Assembly: GCA_013397115.1 (NCBI GenBank)
Contig: VWZW01002639.1
Coordinates: 1,116,001 to 1,180,000, forward strand
Source of the DNA: Edolisoma coerulescens
Taxonomy: Eukaryota; Chordata; Aves; Passeriformes; Campephagidae
Direction of reading: 5' to 3'
Length of the DNA: 64,000 nucleotides
Shown here: piece by piece, positions 50,801-63,200 of the stretch
Numbering within the stretch: position 1 is the first letter of the stretch
Layout: each line of letters begins with the position of its first letter
Notes under the pieces: model-generated
Database searches by the model: none
Seen by the model: only the letters and a program-made list of their open reading frames with translations
What the model was told of the DNA's origin: nothing
Program-made: the position numbers and the translations under genes

Positions 50801-53800
50801 CTGAGATATTTCTCAAATTGCCTGAATGGCTTTGTTCAGTGCTATGTTTGCCTGCAGTTGAGTGGTAATTCCCAGATAATACAAATTTATGAAAGGCATA
50901 TTTTTGGAAATACCTATTGGAGAACATTTTTCTTTCAAAACATGCATTTCCCTAGTAACGCTGTTAGGGTTTGGTTTGGGTTTTTTCCCAGTTCTTTCAG
51001 TGCATTTTTGCCAGTGAAAAGCGTGTTTTAAAAAAAAATACTCCCTGCTTATCAGATGTTGACTCAATTTTTATGCTATTAATATTCTTTTACCACTTTA
51101 TTTTTTTTTTTTCCCTTTGTGGCCTCTGGTCTCTTCCCTCAGTTGCACAGAGCCCACAAATCACCTCATCCCTCCCTGTCCATCTTTCCTCTCATTATTG
51201 CAAACTCTTCTTTGTCTTCCTGTGCTGGCATCTCCTGTTCACCACACTCTGACACATCTGTGCCAATTTAATTTTAGCTTTTCTTATTTGTGTTTATATA
51301 ACACAGACTTTTGAATTATTCTGCTTTAATTGGTATAGGAGGATTTAATTCTTCCTGTTTCGTTTTTTGCTGCACCTCAAGTTGATTCAAGGGAAGGGGA
51401 AGAGTTTCAACGATTGGTGAGGTTTTCTGGTGCTGTTGGCTGGTTGTTCACAGCTCCTGGTTCCAGCAGCCTCTTCATCCCAGCAGGACTCCCCTGTGAG
51501 ATATCCAGCATTTCATGGGATGGAAACAACCTGCAGGGTCTGTTCACTGCCCTGCTCGCTCTGCACCGAGGTTTGCTGCATTTTATTGGCAATATTTCTG
51601 TGGCTGCACAAATGCTCAGGTGGGCTCTGCTGGTGGGACTGATGTGAACAGAGATGGGGGCAATGTGTCAAACTCAGAAGTTGTCTGAGTGGCATTTGGG
51701 TGTAAAACAAGCCTTGAGGGTGGGAGGTTGTTTTGGTTGCCCTGTCCTGGAGCTTTGAGGGCACAGGAAGGATGTCTGGGTGGAGCAGTGATGCCACAGC
51801 TCCTGGGCTGCAGAGGGACACTGGTGGGGCCAGAGCTGCTCCTGTTCCTGCAGTGAGGGTTTAAAAACACCCTGCAGGGTGTGTGTGTGTGTCACCCCCG
51901 GTCCTGGGACCTTCCTGCAGGGAAATGCTGCCCCAGAAAATGCAGGTTCAGCCGTGTGGCACAGCAGAAAGGGATTTTGTAGAGATTGTTGTGGGATTCT
52001 GTGATTTCCCTGTAGCACCAGCCTGACCAAGTGAAACCCTGGAGTGGTTCCCCAGCAGCCTCTGAGTCTCTCCTCCAGTGACAAATCACCCCCACTCTTT
52101 GTCTGCTTTGAGTAATGTTCACTCCTGCACTGTGAATATTTTTATCCTCTCTCTCTGCTCAGCAGAAATTGATTACAGAGATAATTTTTGGTCTCATCTC
52201 TCCCTCTTTCCTCAGTGTGATTCTCCCAGGCTCCATCCAGGCCCCGGGAAGGCAGCAGAAGGTTTTTCACTCGCTCACATGCAGCCCTGGTGTGGTGTTT
52301 TCAAGGCATTGTGTTGGGGTTAACAGGCTGTATATCCCAAATATCCTGGTGAAAATTAATCATGCAAAGTGTACATTCAGTTTTGGGTGTCTTCTAAAGA
52401 AATACAAAATTCACGATCACAGCAGTGCCTTGGTGTAGCCAATTTTGGGGTGTAGGGTGGTGGGGAAGAAGGTTTGCTCCTGCAGACAGCTGAGTTGGGG
52501 GCTGGTGGTGAAGTTTGTTGGATTTTGTTGTTGTTTGTGTTTGTTTTTTCTTTTTAAAGAAACAAATTGGTGTTACTCTGTTTTCTGCAGAAGTTCTCAT
52601 TACCAACGTAGCTATTACAGCGTGCTGAGGCTGTTATTTGCCCTTAAGAGCTGAGAGAGTGGAATTTCCGTTCTTTTTAATAAAGTGACTTTTACCAGGG
52701 CGAGTGGGCTGTGAATTAGTGCTTCATTATGGGCTGACATCAAGCAGAGTCCCCACTTCAGAATTACCTACTCAAGAAAACAGCTTAGATTTGGTTGTCA
52801 GACTTATTTAGGCACTTGAACATCCTACCAATACAGAATTATACCTAAAGTATATTTAACAAGTTCTGCTCCTTTGAATGAGTCTGATGAAGCAATACAA
52901 TAAATATTTTCGTGGCTATTAAGGGACGATTATGTTTGTAAAGCTTGAATCCTTGTTCTGCAGTTTTCAAAACATGGGAGAATTGCTAATAAACATGTGT
53001 TGACAATAAAGAGCAATTGATATAAGTGTAATGAGATGCTTGCGTGATGCTGGACTTGGAGTTGGAAACCTGAATTAAAAAAATACAGTTGGAAAACTGA
53101 ATCCTGCTCCTGTCACAGTGAATGTGTCTTGTATATTACTTAAAAAAAATAAATAAGATTTGATGTAACTTCTAGCAGTGGCTGCAAATCTTACGAAGTT
53201 CCTGTGTACAGAATTGGTGTCTGGGGGTGAAATATCACCCCGGTTTCTTGACAAAATACGACATAACTCAGCATTGCCACAAGCCAGCAGCTGTGTGTGT
53301 GTGGAGCAGCTTTGTCATCAGAAATTCTCTGAATTTTTCATGGCATGATGTTCTGTGTCTTTTCAAAGCATGGCTGTGGTATTTGATGTGATCTTGCCCC
53401 ATCCCTTCTTGATTACACAAGATCACAGGAACCAGAAACATCAGGGAGGTGCTGGCAGTGAGTGTGGTCAGCACGCTCTGCAGATGAGCTCATTTTTGTT
53501 CTTTTATAAAAATGTCACTTTTCAATCTTGTTTACCTTACAGAGATGCTTCAGGTCATGTTCTCCCCTCGTGAATCCACAAATCCATGTCTTTTAATTGT
53601 CCTGGGTATCACAGGAGTGTTTGAATGCTGCTGTTCCTGATGCATAAAGCAGCTGTTCCAGGTTTGATACTCACATTACTGTCACTCCACATCTTGGAAT
53701 CTTCCTCAGCAACTTTAAATCTCAGTGCTTGAGACTGAAAACTTGGCTTGTTAAACAGAAGGAGAGAACCCAGTGGAATATGCAGTTTTCATATCCTTTT

Positions 53801-56472
53801 TGTATGGGCAGGAACTCGTTTTGTTGTTCCCGCTTTGGGCAGAATCAAAGACTTCAACAAAGCTGAGTTGCATTTTTTTTCTCCGTTTTATTTCCATGGC
53901 ATGTGTATTTCAGTTGATACCACTTTATGTACTTGGTGCTAAAGCAATGAGGCAAATACACGTATTAGCAGGGGAAAGGAGAAGAAAATGCTGTTTCAGG
54001 AGTCAGAAAGCCTCAGTTGCTAATTTTAAACTTTCTTCTATATGGCAAACTATAAACAGGCAATAAAAGCATTTAATTTGCAAATTACAGTTCTAGATTG
54101 GTTTTTATGTGGGATTTTTTTTCTCCCTGTAGTCAGGATTCTTGTAACATTTTTACCAAAATATTTTCAGTGGCAGGATTAGAGCCTTTGCCTGGTAGGG
54201 TTAAGTAATTAAATTGTTCATTTTGTCCATGAATAGTTGCATTTCAGATGAAAGGAAATTAGAAGTGAGGTGTAATAAATGCAAGGAAGAAGTGAAGAGA
54301 TTAAGGCAAGAGAAACTAATGAAAGCACTTCAGTTGGGTGACCAGTTGGAGAGAGTTTTAAAAATCTGATGATGAATAAGCCAGTCTTCAGTCCAGCAGA
54401 TAAAATGCAGAAATACTTCATGTGTTTCTGCCCTTTTCTTTCACTGAACAATGGGATATTGTCATCCCATGGGTGCTGAAAAGCGAGGCCTGTTCTGACT
54501 CACCGCTCCTCCAAACCATCTTCTGTCCTGATCTCTGGTCTTTGTTTCCAGTTATATTTTATCTGTTGAGGCATTTCAGGGGGATAAGAGCCTCTGATCT
54601 CAGGGATACAATTCAGTCTGTACAAATAAACAAGCTTTGCCATTTTTAGTCCACCTTTTAAGGTATTTTATTTACCCTGTCAGTTTTCTGAGGACTTAAT
54701 GTCACTTCCCAGTGAGTTCATGTAATAACGAGTTCTGTTAAGGACCCAGCTCTGCTCCCTGGTGCCGTTGTGCTTGGGATAGTGGCTTTATTAAAAAAAC
54801 CAAACAAAAACCTGACAAAGAAGCGCAAGGATAAACAATCACTCTTGATACACTTCCAGATGTGCCTGGCTTTGACCTTCAATCCTCTGAATATGCTGCA
54901 GAAACACCTGGAAATCAGAGCAGCATCGTGTTCATAAGCAGCCAGCGCTCTCCAAGGTCAGAGATTGGGACTTCATTGTGTGGTGCTGATAAAGAACCCT
55001 GCTCCTGTTTTGCATGTTGGATTTTCATTCTGTTCAAAGCAGTGCCAGACAATGTGTAAAGAGAATACAGAAGTTTATAGAGGAAATTAAGTGATGGTAT
55101 TTTGGCAGCGGTGTGATGAGTCTGCTCTGCAAGGTGGGATGGAGAGGTTCCTGCTGATTTGTGAAAAATGATTCTTTTGTTGTAGCACGGCTCGTATTCT
55201 CCATTTTTAGATGGATTTGCGTTGCTTCCTGTTTCCCCAAAAACTGTTTTCTGTGACAACAGTCTTCACCTGCCATCAGGGATGAATAATTTCAATTTGT
55301 ACAACATTGCAGCAGATCAAACTGCAGAGCTGTGGTGGGTCCTCACTGGGTACCTCTGGGATGATGAGGGTGTGCCTTCCCAACCCTTCAGCATTCCCAC
55401 ATCCCTTCCCAGGGTGCTCCCAGCCCAATCCCATCCTGCCCGTAGGATTTGTTGGACAACACAAAGACAAAGAAGGTTCTGAAGGTCTTTAGTTGCAATA
55501 AATGACCACATGGGCTTAGAAAGCACTGCAAACCCATTTCAGTTATGGAAATTGTATTACTTGAGATTTAAGAGTTGTGATGGTTGTGATGTAAGAGGGC
55601 AAAATGTGGTCTAAATTAATTTTATATGTAAAATACTAACTCCTTTGGTGTGATTCATCCTGAAACAGAGCAGTGTGTGTTCTCTGAGGTGCTGTCAGCC
55701 CCTGGTTTTTCCTTCCATGCCTCTGGGGAATGGTGTTGGGGCAGCTGATGGGTGTAAAATGTTATGGGGGAAAGAGCAAGATGCTTTAAAGGCCTGAAAT
55801 AATAATTTAAGGCTGTGCTGTTCTGATCTCTGAGTGAAATCAGTTTGGCTGGGGTTGTATGTGACTTCTACATCATGTCCAGCAAAAGGATCTGAGTTTA
55901 TTCTGAGGACACTTGCGTGGAAATTCACTTGGAAAGCTGAAAACAGCCCTTCTAAGAAACATTCCCGTGAGCTTTATGTGCACTAACCAAGGATTGTACA
56001 ACACTCTCTTGCTGCAGCGTTTTTTTAAAGGGAGCATTGAAATTCTAATTGCTCTTATTCAGTGTTCTCACTGTAACAGCTGTTGCTTTGCAGTAATAAA
56101 AAATGCTGTATTTTGGGGAAATAGCTACTGTTGGTCAACTCACTACTCCTATTATGCTTGGTTATAAAGACAGCCTTATTTAAAGACTGTGTTAGTTTAG
56201 TATCCTGTAAAAGGTTATAAACAAATATGGGTTTTTTTCTTAAATTGCCTTCTGTTCTGTTATGGAAAAATATATGGTTTATTTATGGAAGAGCCTTTGT
56301 CAGTGTAGGACTTTGATGGTGGTTTGTATGGCATGTTATATTTAGCTTAGTTTAAGGGTATAATGAAGCCCTACTTTCTTGGGTCTTGACTCACCAGCTA
56401 AAGGGAAAGCCAGTATAAATTTATGATAAAATATTTGCATTTATGGATACTCTGAAGCATTTTTTTTTCCCC

Positions 56473-56584
56473 CAAGAAGTGTCCAGACAATGCTGCGTGT
56501 GATTTTTGGGGTGTGCTGTGCGAGGCCAGAGATGGACTCAATAATCCCTGTGGATCCCTTCCACCTCAGGGTATCCTGTGATCC
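56473..56584 (+). mobile_element. CR1 LINE 3' tail
   Basis: The segment has gagatggactcaataatccc, then tgtggatcccttccacctca, then gggtatcctgtgatcc. It matches the same CR1 3' tail type as the copy at 32.2 kb. It ends about 550 bp upstream of the Ig2 exon and is noncoding. Confidence 0.75.
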
Positions 56585-57129
56585 TTACACAGCTTAAAAT
56601 AATCCCAAAGACCTGAGGCCAGTAAGAGCTGAGCACTGGGTCAGCACACTGAGGTGCAAAGCTCTGGCTTAGTGATGCTCTAGGGGATTCTTCTGAAGGA
56701 ACGTGGTCCAGGAGGTTCTTTTCTCTTGGGAAAGATCCATATCTGTTTTCTGAATAGCTGTTATTAATGTTATTTTACAGTTGGAGAGGGGAGCTCAGGA
56801 GGATCTTGATGCTGTTTTCATCATAGCCTTCATTTCCAAAGAAACAGTGGCTGAAGGACCTATTTTTAAGTCACGCTCATTGGCTCCTTTTTGATTATCA
56901 AACTCAGGGTAGCAGAAGCCAGGCACAAGAACAAAATTAGCCATGGGATCTGTTCAATTAGCTCGCTGCAGATTAGTTCCCTTCAGCCCTGATTCTGTCA
57001 TCCTCCCTCGTGCTGAGCAGCCTTTTCCTCTGACACTGCTGCACTGAACCTGCTGGGGTTTGACAATGTGACTCTCCTGTTGATGCTCCCTGTTTGCTGA
57101 TGCCCAGCTCCCCTCTGTTTCCCTCGCAG

Positions 57130-57225
57130 ACGTGGAGAACTCCAGGACGAAGATGAGGAGCGCGGTGTCGGTGCGGGAGGGCCAGGGCGTCGTGCTGCTC
57201 TGCGGGACCCCCCCCCGGGCAGGAG
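57130..57225 (+). CDS. CNTN3: Contactin-3, first exon of Ig domain 2
   Basis: A strong acceptor (ctctgtttccctcgcag) precedes 96 bases ending in a donor, GGAG|gtaagg. The exon enters in phase 1 and leaves in phase 1, coding 31 full residues. They include TKMRSAVSVREGQGVVLLCG followed by TPPRAG. This is the start of the second immunoglobulin domain; the Cys is the first of the Ig2 disulphide pair. The KMRS.VSVREGQGVVLLCG pattern fits contactin-3 better than contactin-4, which as I recall has TRS.VSVRRGQGMVLLCG. Residues after the Cys differ from the usual GPPPHSGE. Third codon positions are almost all G or C, unlike the flanking introns, and a run of nine C lies at 57208-57216. The next Ig2 exon, expected to code a YAWIFNE-like block, is not seen before 64000. 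Confidence 0.9.
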
Positions 57226-60200
57226 GTAAGGGACCCTCGGGGCTGCTGGGGCTGGGCAGGGTCCCTGGAAATGACAGAGAACAGAAAAGAACAAAATCCA
57301 GGTTCTGAAGTAAATGCGAGGAGAAAGAAACCAAAACCAAAGGAGGGGGAGGGAAGTATTTAAGAGGATTTACTTTCATCTTGAAATGCCTTTCTAGCTC
57401 CTAGTAATTTCTGTGTGCTTAATGTGTCTGATTTTTATGGTATTTCCTGTAATGAATGGATCCTCTTCTGGAGTTACATTCTGCCTAATTTCACAATTGC
57501 TGAGCCTTGATGAATCCAGTTTTCCCTGTGAGCAGACAGTTGCAGAGGGGAGATTGTTGTCTTTAACAGTGCTGGTGTCTGCCCGTGTTCTTGCAGTCAA
57601 GACGTTCTGTGGTGTGATGGAATGATGCTGTGTAATTTAAACCACTGCTGTACTGAGGGGGTGGGAAGAGTGGATGTATGGATTCTTGGTGGACCAAAGG
57701 TTGCAAGTACATTTCATCCCTCATTCTGCATCTCCAGTCTTTGACTAATTGCTATTGAGCCTCAAGTCATATTTGATAGGACCCGGTTTTATTGTTTTTA
57801 ATTGATATGGAGTGTCATTATTGAAGGGCTGTGATGTTAAACATTAGCTTTGATTGCAAAGACAAGGTAATAGAAGCTAGACATTATATTCAATAATATA
57901 GGTATTGTGGCCTCATAAATTTGGCAGAGTCCAAGCAGACACAGCCATAAAGTGGCAATTTTACAACTGTCTGAGCTTGCAGAATTTTTTTCCCTCTAAA
58001 CTGATACATACTCTTAAATCATCTTTATAGCCTTACAACAGCTTTGTCTTTCAGCAGCTGAGAAAATGGGTCATTCTCCCAGCTATCTGTAAGAATTAGA
58101 ATGATTAAATTTTGCTTCTAGATGCAGCCCAAAGTCTGAATTGTCCCAGCTGTTCTTACAGCTGTGCCCTGTGTGTGGGTTTACACCCAGAGGTGATGGC
58201 CAAGCTGAGGCAGCTCTGCCTGGCTCTGGCAAGGTTTCAGTTTGAGGTGTGGAACAGGAGGTGATGCCAAACATGCTCCTGTTGCTGAGAGCAGTGCTTG
58301 GAAGAGGTGAGAATTCCTTTTGCAGGCAGCAGATGGGAGATGATTGACACCCCCACACTAATTGTGGTACTCATGCAAAAAACAGAGCTGAGCGCTCCCG
58401 GAGTTACCAAATAGGATTGAGAACTGGTACCAGAATTATTTCAAATCCTTGGATCTGTTTGAGAGTTGGAGGATTAACTGTTAAAGTTTTCAGGAGACGT
58501 GGAGCAAGGTGGAAAAAAAATCCTCCTCTCCTTTCTTCGCTGAAATAAAGCTGCAGCAGGGTGACATCAAACCCGCAGGGCAGGAAGTCTGGGATAAAAC
58601 ATCCAGCCAGGAAGCAGAAGTAGTTTGTTAGGAAGAGCAGGGATGGTTTAGGAACAGCTGACCTGGCCTGAGGGATGCTCAGCCCTTTCCAGATCAGTGA
58701 TCTGACTACTTTTTTTTACTTTGGTTTTGTATTTATTGCGCTGAGCTATCAAATAATTCCACACACTGCTAATTCTAAAAACCTTCTCCACCAGCTTGTT
58801 TCCTCTCCCCCTCTAGCCCCCAAAATACTCTGCTTTTGTTTTCTGGCGTGTTGTGCAGTTTCTAAGATCTGGCTAACTTAATTGCACTTATTTCTTGCAT
58901 TCTCTGTAAGGAGTTTGCAAGAAGAGACTTGATTAAATAGTGATTATTCCTCCCTGTACAGCATTCCAGTTACAATAGAAACCAGCGTTCATGCCCAAAG
59001 AAATGCCAGTTCATAGTATGGAAAAAGAAAATTGCTTCCCTTCTATAATTTATCATGTTTTTTTCCTTGCTTATCTTAGGCACAGATATTTACATAAGTC
59101 ATAGGAATGTCCCTTTTCAACAGGGAGCAAATTATTCCTGCAGTTAGCAGTGGTTTTGTCCTTTTGGAGTGTGCAGTTCCAGCTCCATTGGGGTGTGGAC
59201 ATCCAGCATTTAAACCAACAATGAAATTCCATTTGCGAATCACAAACCACTCCAATACTTTATTTAGAGTAAGCACATTTCCCCATTCTGGAAAGAAAAT
59301 AAAATTCCGTTTTTTAGCAGTCTTCTTTGGGGTTTACTGAGTAGAAGATCTGGTAAATGACTGCCTTTGAGTGTGAAGACTTTCCCTCCCAAATATTTTT
59401 CTGATCCAAGCTGGTTTTATGTCAGATATTCCAAGTTGTATCATAATTGAGCAGTGATGTTTGGATAATTAAGGTGGTCATCTGTCATCGTTCTGTATGG
59501 CCATACTTCTGGATCTTTTCATTCTTTGGCAGGGAGCCTGTTAAAATACCCTTTTTTTGCCACAAAAAACCCAGTAAATCATCTCACCCACATACTCAAA
59601 AGGTAAAATAACATCAAAAATGGATTTATGTGGCTCTCCTGCTACTTTTCCAGTTGTTACAACCTTTAAATTGCACTGAAATCTCTACAGCTTTTTGGAC
59701 TTTTTACTGTGCTACTGTTATGTCTTTAATGGTTTTAAAGGGCTGTCGATCAACAAACATCTCAATACCCAAAACTTAATGTTGGACACAGTTAATGTGC
59801 AGCTGGTTAAAAAACATTCATGGGATGCTAATTTTTGCCCATTCTGCCAAGAATGGAAAAGGCTAGACATATGGAGATCTAAAAATGATTTTTCTCTGCT
59901 ATTGATTTTGTTCCAAACTTGGTATCTAACGAGTGACAAAGCCCTCAGTAAAGCAAATCTGCAAGTTCCTGGAGGGTTTTACCTCCTGTTACTACTGCAC
60001 TGTACTGTGATTATTGTGTAGCTTGTCTCCAGCTGTTATTTCTGTTTCTGTATATTGTGATTTGTGTTTGTTTAGTACAGTCAGTTTCCCTCATCTGGCA
60101 TTGATTTTGGATTTATGAGGTATTTCTGCTCTTTGAGAGAGGAGGAGGCAATGAGGCATAGTCCTTTTGTGTTGTCTGGGGTGGTTTAAAGCTGCTTTAG

Positions 60201-63200
60201 ACAAAGAGAAGAGGATGATTTTTAATGGTACAAGTGAAGATTTGCTTGATGGTTATTTGAACATTTCAACAAATTTTGATTTTCCTGGAAAAACTCGACA
60301 TTAGTTTTACATTGGGGTACTTCCTGCTGCATTATTCCCATGGGGAATGTGACCATAACCCAGGAGAACTTAAATAAATAACAAGAATCTTGAGGAGCTG
60401 ACGAGCTGTCACTTGGAAATTGCAAGGAAATTCTGCTTGTCTTAAACTCCTCATTAGCCTTGTGTGCTCTGTGTCCGTGTTTCATGCAATATGGCAGGGA
60501 TGTTCCTGCATGGATAAAGCAGCAAGAACGTGTCCTCCCTCTTCATATCATTCCCTGATAAATGTGGGCTCAATCCATAAATGAGGCTGGATTTGAAGGA
60601 CCAGGATCAATTCAGCTCCCAGCACATTGTGGCAGAGTTGTGACATGCTGATAGGAAATAATATTAGATCATGGAAAAACAGATCCCAGTTTATTGCTCA
60701 GTGTTTGCAATGACAAATCCTTCACTGGATAATGTCATGTCTGTTCCAAACGAGTGTTTAGACTTGCAAATTTCTGCTCGTGTCTCTTGTATTGCCATTT
60801 GGAGACCCGCAAGTTCCAGCAGGGCTCTGCTTCATGAATAACAGGGCATGGAAAGAGTCTCAGATGCCAGAAATATTTGGATGCTCTGATTACTCCTCTT
60901 CTGGAACTCTTGAATAGCAACGTGCTGTTTTTCAGGGAACTATAAGTTGAATTAATTTTACGTATTTGGCTTTGGAAACATTTTGTACCTTTAAAGCAAA
61001 GCAAAATTAAACAGGTGGAACTCCAGAATTTGATTTCTTTTCTGCTGCACATCGGTGTTTTCATAACGTTGTAGAAAGGTTTGGGTTGGAAGGGACCTTA
61101 AAGATCTGATTCCACCCCCTGCCATGGGCAGGGACACCTTCCACTATCCCAGGTGGCTCCAAACCCCATCCAGCCTGGCCTTGGGAACTTCCCAGGATGG
61201 GGCAGTCAAAGCTTCTCTGGGCACCCTGTGCCAGGGCCTCCCCACCCTCACAGGGAGGAATTTCTTCCCAATATCCCATCTAAACTCCCCTTTCAGGAGA
61301 TGAAGAGCATCCTGGGTTTGCACCTTTGCTTTCTGCTTTTGTTGCAGGTTGTGGATGGCACACGTCTGGGCCTGAGCGATAAATCACACTTGCAGAGGTT
61401 TTTGCACAAGAATGTGTTTTAAGGAGAGTGGTACCTTGAATATTGTAAGAGCAATGGCCATAAAAATGGTTCCGTAGTGTTCTTGTGCTTTTTCAATCTG
61501 CCAAGGAGAAACGGCATTTTTATTTAAAAACATATTTTTCAATGATCCTGCTGGTGTCATCATCATCATCTGCACAAATTTCAGCCGACAGTTTGAAATC
61601 AAATGGTACCTGAGAGACGCTTACATTTGTCCATATGAGGGAAAATAATACATGGTCCCAGCTGGATTTGCCAATGATTTCTATCTGCCAGAGCATTATT
61701 TTCACCACCAGTACCAAACCAGTGCTGCAGAGACACTCTGCTGTGCACTTTGTCAAATGCAGCCTTTCTGGAGCACTTTTTTCTTTCGATCAACCTGTAT
61801 TCCAGGCTGAGGTAATCCAGGCTGAAGTTAATATCTCTTATTTTTGTGTTTGTGCACCATCTTCAGTTACTTTATAGTGATGTTTTTAAGCTGACACAGA
61901 GATGTATTACTGACCTAAAATGCTTTTAGCAGTTTCTTACCCCCAAAATCTTACAGAACTCTTTAACTCTATGTTCCATTGTGGGGTATCTCTTGGAAGA
62001 ATGGGGGGATGGAAAGAAAGAGGGAGAGGTAGATTAGGAAGAACCAAATTGCAAGAAAAAAAAATTCAGGTTGAACCTTTTCACTTACCCAGTCCCAGGT
62101 ATCTCAGTTGTGCCTTGGGGAAAAGAGGAGAAAATTGGAGAAAATAATTCTCCACCAAGTTTATTTTTATCCCTAAATTGTGACTGTGGGGTATTTCTCC
62201 TCCAGCTCTTTATTACCTTCTCTACTAAAATATTTGGGTTTTTCTTTGGAAACAGGATAATTGATTAGGAAGAGGCAGGAGGGAGATGGCTGCAGTCCCA
62301 GCACGCAGTCCCAGCTGATCCCAGCGCTCGGAGCATCTTTTCTGAGAGGAATTTTTGTTTTTCACAAGGGTTTTATCAAGTACCTTCTCCTAAAAGAGTG
62401 CAAGAGTGCCAAATGCAAGTGTCACTAATTCCTCCTTCCACGTATACATATTGGTGCTTTACTTTAAAAATTGACTCCTGGGTATTTCCATTAGTTTCCC
62501 TTGGTTTATGTCCCTAATATTTAACATTCACAAGAAATCAGATTTATTTTAGTTCAGCAATAAACTAAACTATCGCCTTTTTATCCTCAGAATTATTATA
62601 GGCAGGAAGCAATTTAAAATACTTCCAGCTATTGAAAAAGCACAACAGAGTTCTGGAAATGCTCTCAGCAATTAAATGTAAAGTTCTAGGGAGGTGATTA
62701 AAAGAACAATTTGTCACTTGAAATGGATATGGCTAATGGGGATGTATTTACATATTGCTTCCTAAAGCACTTTCTTACTTTTCTGCCGACTTCCAGAGTG
62801 GGAGCAGTGTGCTCAGAGCCAGGACACTTGGAGTGACACAGCGAGTCTGGAACAATTAGTGCAGAAATGTGATAAGGAGAAACGAACCCGTCTCTCTCCC
62901 GCGCAGCTCCAGGGGAGGCAAAATGGGGTTTTTTGCATTCACCACTGGAACCCAAAGGCAGCAGAGCTGTTTTGTCAGACTGTCATTAACATCTGGGCTT
63001 CCTTGGGAGCACCGAGGAACATTTAAGCTGCCAGCTGAGGAGTTTGCTGCTAAAAGGCCGTGTTCAGTCTGAAAGCTGCCCCTGGCTGATGGTCCCTCTC
63101 CAGCAGGCAGGGCCACGTGCTGAGCCCTTCTCCAGGGAACGTGCTCTGTGGAACTGGGCTTGCCACGAGAGGGTTTGGTGTTAATAAAGACATCAGCTGC

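Larger units (their letters stand above)
33988..57129 (+). other. CNTN3: CNTN3 intronic interval; Ig1 exon(s) expected but not found
   Basis: This 23.1-kb span joins the signal-peptide exon to the Ig2 exon. Contactins have an Ig1 domain of about 100 residues coded between these points. I looked on the + strand for its hallmarks: a GPxF.KEP-like start, a Cys then a NPxPxxxW block, an LNG motif, a Y.C block and GT.VS.EA near the end. None was found. The only supported contents are a duplicated block, a minisatellite, hairpins and CR1 tails. The Ig1 exons may be present but too diverged to see by eye, or lost from this assembly or genome. Confidence 0.5.
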
